DNA from: Mesorhizobium sp.
Lineage (GTDB): Bacteria > Pseudomonadota > Alphaproteobacteria > Rhizobiales > Rhizobiaceae
Reading direction: 5' to 3'
Assembly: GCA_027492275.1 (NCBI GenBank)
Contig: JAPUFC010000082.1
Location: 1 to 41,065, forward strand
DNA: 41,065 nt
This document shows, one piece after another, positions 39,646-41,065 of the stretch. Every line of letters begins with the position of its first letter. Position 1 is the stretch's first letter. The translations under genes and the position numbers were made by a program. The notes under the pieces were generated by a model. That model ran no database searches, was not told the origin of the DNA, and saw only the letters and a program-made list of their open reading frames with translations.

Positions 39646-41065
39646 ATGAGCGGAGAGGACGATTTCCGCATCCGGCCTGGCCGCATCCGCTCGACCCGGG
39701 CTCAAGCTGCGCGGCCCTTTATCGCGCAGGCGCTGGCAGCCGCCCAGCGCGCCGGCGGCAGCGTCTCGCGCTCCGGCAAGATCGGCTCGGGCAACCGCTC
39801 GCGGTTCGGGCGCGGTCAGCGCGCGACCGTGCAGGCCAACCGGCTGCTGACCAGCCGATCACGCAATACGGTCATCAAGACGCGCGTCGTCCGCCATACG
39901 GCGCGGGCCGCCCCGCTGTCTGCTCACCTCAGCTATCTCCGTCGCGAGGGCGTCACCCGGGACGGTGAGAAGGCCAGGCTCTTCGGGCCGGAGTCCGAGG
40001 ACGCCGATCCCAGGGCCTTCGCCGAGCGCAGCCAGGACGACCGGCATCACTTCCGCTTCATCGTGTCGCCCGAGGACGCGACCGAGATGTCCGACCTCAA
40101 GACCTATGCCCGCGACCTGATGGGGCAGATGGAGAAGGACCTGGGCACGAAGCTCGACTGGGTCGGCGTCGATCACTGGAACACCGACAATCCCCACGTC
40201 CATATCATCCTGAGCGGTCGCACTGACGACGGCCAGGACCTCGTCATCTCCCGCGACTACATCAAGGAAGGCATGCGCGCCCGCGCGCAGGATCTCGTCA
40301 CCCAGGAGCTGGGACCGCGCACCGATCACGAGATCCGCCGCAATCTCGAACGGCAGATCGAGGCGGAGCGCTGGACCAATCTCGATCGCCAGCTCGCCCG
40401 CGACAGCTATCGCACCGGCGTCGTCGATCTCGCCCCGCACCCGGACCGTCAGCCCGACGAATTCCACGCGATGAAGATCGGCCGGCTGCGCAAGCTGGAA
40501 ACGCTCGGCCTCGCCGATCAGATCGGTCCCGGTCAGTGGGTTGTCACGGAGAATGCGGAGTCAACGCTGCGCGAGCTCGGCGAGCGCGGCGACATTATCA
40601 AACGCATTCACCGCGGCCTGACCGAACGCGGCATCGAGCGTGGCGCCGCGAGCTATGTGCTCGCCGGCGAGAGCCTCGATGATCCTGTTGTCGGCCGGCT
40701 GGTGGATCGTGGTCTCGACGATGAGCTGAAGGGTACGGCTTATGCCATCGTCGACGGCACGGACGGGCGGACCCACCACATCAAGCTGCCCGACCTCGAT
40801 GCCGCTGGCGACAGCGCCCCAGGCTCGATCGTCGAGCTGCGCAAGTTCGATGACGCGCAGGGTCGGCGCCGCGTGGCGCTCGCCGTCCGATCCGATCTCG
40901 ACATCGAACGGCAGGTCAGTGCGGCCGGCGCCACCTGGCTCGACCGGCAGGCGATCGCCCGCGATCCCGTCGCGCTCGGAGGTGGCGGCTTCGGCGCGGA
41001 GGTGCGTCAGGCGATGGACCGGCGCGCCGACCGTCTCATCGCCCAGGGGCTCGCCGAGCGGCAGA
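39646..41065 (+). CDS. rlxS: RlxS-like relaxase/mobilisation nuclease (5' part, continues beyond window)
   Basis: 473 codons are open to the end of the window. After a basic, disordered N-terminus the VirD2-like domain begins: LSYLRREGVTRDGEKARLFG carries the likely nucleophile Tyr; HHFRFIVSPEDATEM and NPHVHIILSGR (His184, His186) are the metal-binding motifs. Downstream residues look like DUF3363. The enzyme nicks oriT, stays bound to the 5' end and leads the strand into the recipient. I used the ATG at 39646; 39628 is in frame and possible. The relaxase of ICEMlSymR7A (RlxS) belongs to the same class. Confidence 0.9.
   Translation, partial: MSGEDDFRIRPGRIRSTRAQAARPFIAQALAAAQRAGGSVSRSGKIGSGNRSRFGRGQRATVQANRLLTSRSRNTVIKTRVVRHTARAAPLSAHLSYLRREGVTRDGEKARLFGPESEDADPRAFAERSQDDRHHFRFIVSPEDATEMSDLKTYARDLMGQMEKDLGTKLDWVGVDHWNTDNPHVHIILSGRTDDGQDLVISRDYIKEGMRARAQDLVTQELGPRTDHEIRRNLERQIEAERWTNLDRQLARDSYRTGVVDLAPHPDRQPDEFHAMKIGRLRKLETLGLADQIGPGQWVVTENAESTLRELGERGDIIKRIHRGLTERGIERGAASYVLAGESLDDPVVGRLVDRGLDDELKGTAYAIVDGTDGRTHHIKLPDLDAAGDSAPGSIVELRKFDDAQGRRRVALAVRSDLDIERQVSAAGATWLDRQAIARDPVALGGGGFGAEVRQAMDRRADRLIAQGLAERQ

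Noticed and set aside
39398-39649. Frame of 83 codons starting inside the transglycosylase stop (ATGA)
   Set aside because: The coupling looks good, but the protein is Arg-rich and without domain, and it overlaps the oriT-like repeat and the relaxase start.

Overview
The window looks like a chromosome of a GC-rich alphaproteobacterium of the order Hyphomicrobiales (Rhizobiales), probably near Mesorhizobium and other Phyllobacteriaceae. The genus is inferred from gene types, not proven. It carries the left end of an integrative and conjugative element (ICE). Positions 1-4515 are ordinary chromosome: an EamA-type exporter (cut by the window edge), glutamyl-Q tRNA(Asp) synthetase, an AlkA-type DNA glycosylase, an HNH endonuclease and a GNAT acetyltransferase. 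At 4516-4570 lies the 3' part of a tRNA-Leu(CAA) gene on the minus strand. Its 5' half is replaced by unrelated DNA, and a tyrosine recombinase gene follows. This is the left ICE junction; the intact tRNA gene should lie at the far end, beyond the window.

From 4749 to about 19.3 kb the element carries its integrase, an AlpA-like HTH protein and a defence island. The island has an eight-gene, tightly packed operon (6484-13330): a HigBA-like toxin-antitoxin pair, a three-gene ABC-3C-type conflict system (nuclease-like effector, small middle component, DUF2326 ATPase) and three further genes (a HEPN-like helical protein, a TIGR02391 protein with an R-x4-H motif, and a PD-(D/E)xK/DUF4365-like protein). 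Next come a Gabija-like pair (OLD-type ATPase/Toprim nuclease plus UvrD-like helicase) and a complete IS3-family (IS407-group) insertion sequence with 17-bp inverted repeats and a 4-bp target duplication.

From 19.3 to 33.1 kb is the conserved element backbone: DUF932 protein, large ParB-like protein, small hypothetical proteins, a 1441-residue strawberry-notch-type methylase/helicase, a Toprim protein, a DUF2493 (SLOG) protein, a HEPN-like protein, a membrane protein and a DUF736 protein. Several genes have long, strongly structured leaders. Two leader families recur with compensatory base changes, which suggests functional RNA or DNA structures.

From 33.2 to 35.2 kb is a transfer-control block resembling that of ICEMlSymR7A: a QseC-like HTH protein, a QseM-like DUF2285 protein, an FseA-like protein split across two frames at a CTT-T site, and an RdfS-like excisionase. 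From 35.2 kb onward come a RepA initiator with three iterons and an AT-rich segment, ParA and a small partner, DUF2840, a TraF signal peptidase, a second DUF736 protein, a lytic transglycosylase, a candidate oriT and the start of an RlxS-like relaxase. The mating-pore genes are not in the window. The layout implies that the control block decides excision, RepA/ParA may keep the excised circle, and TraF, the transglycosylase and the relaxase serve conjugation, while the defence genes are cargo next to the integrase.
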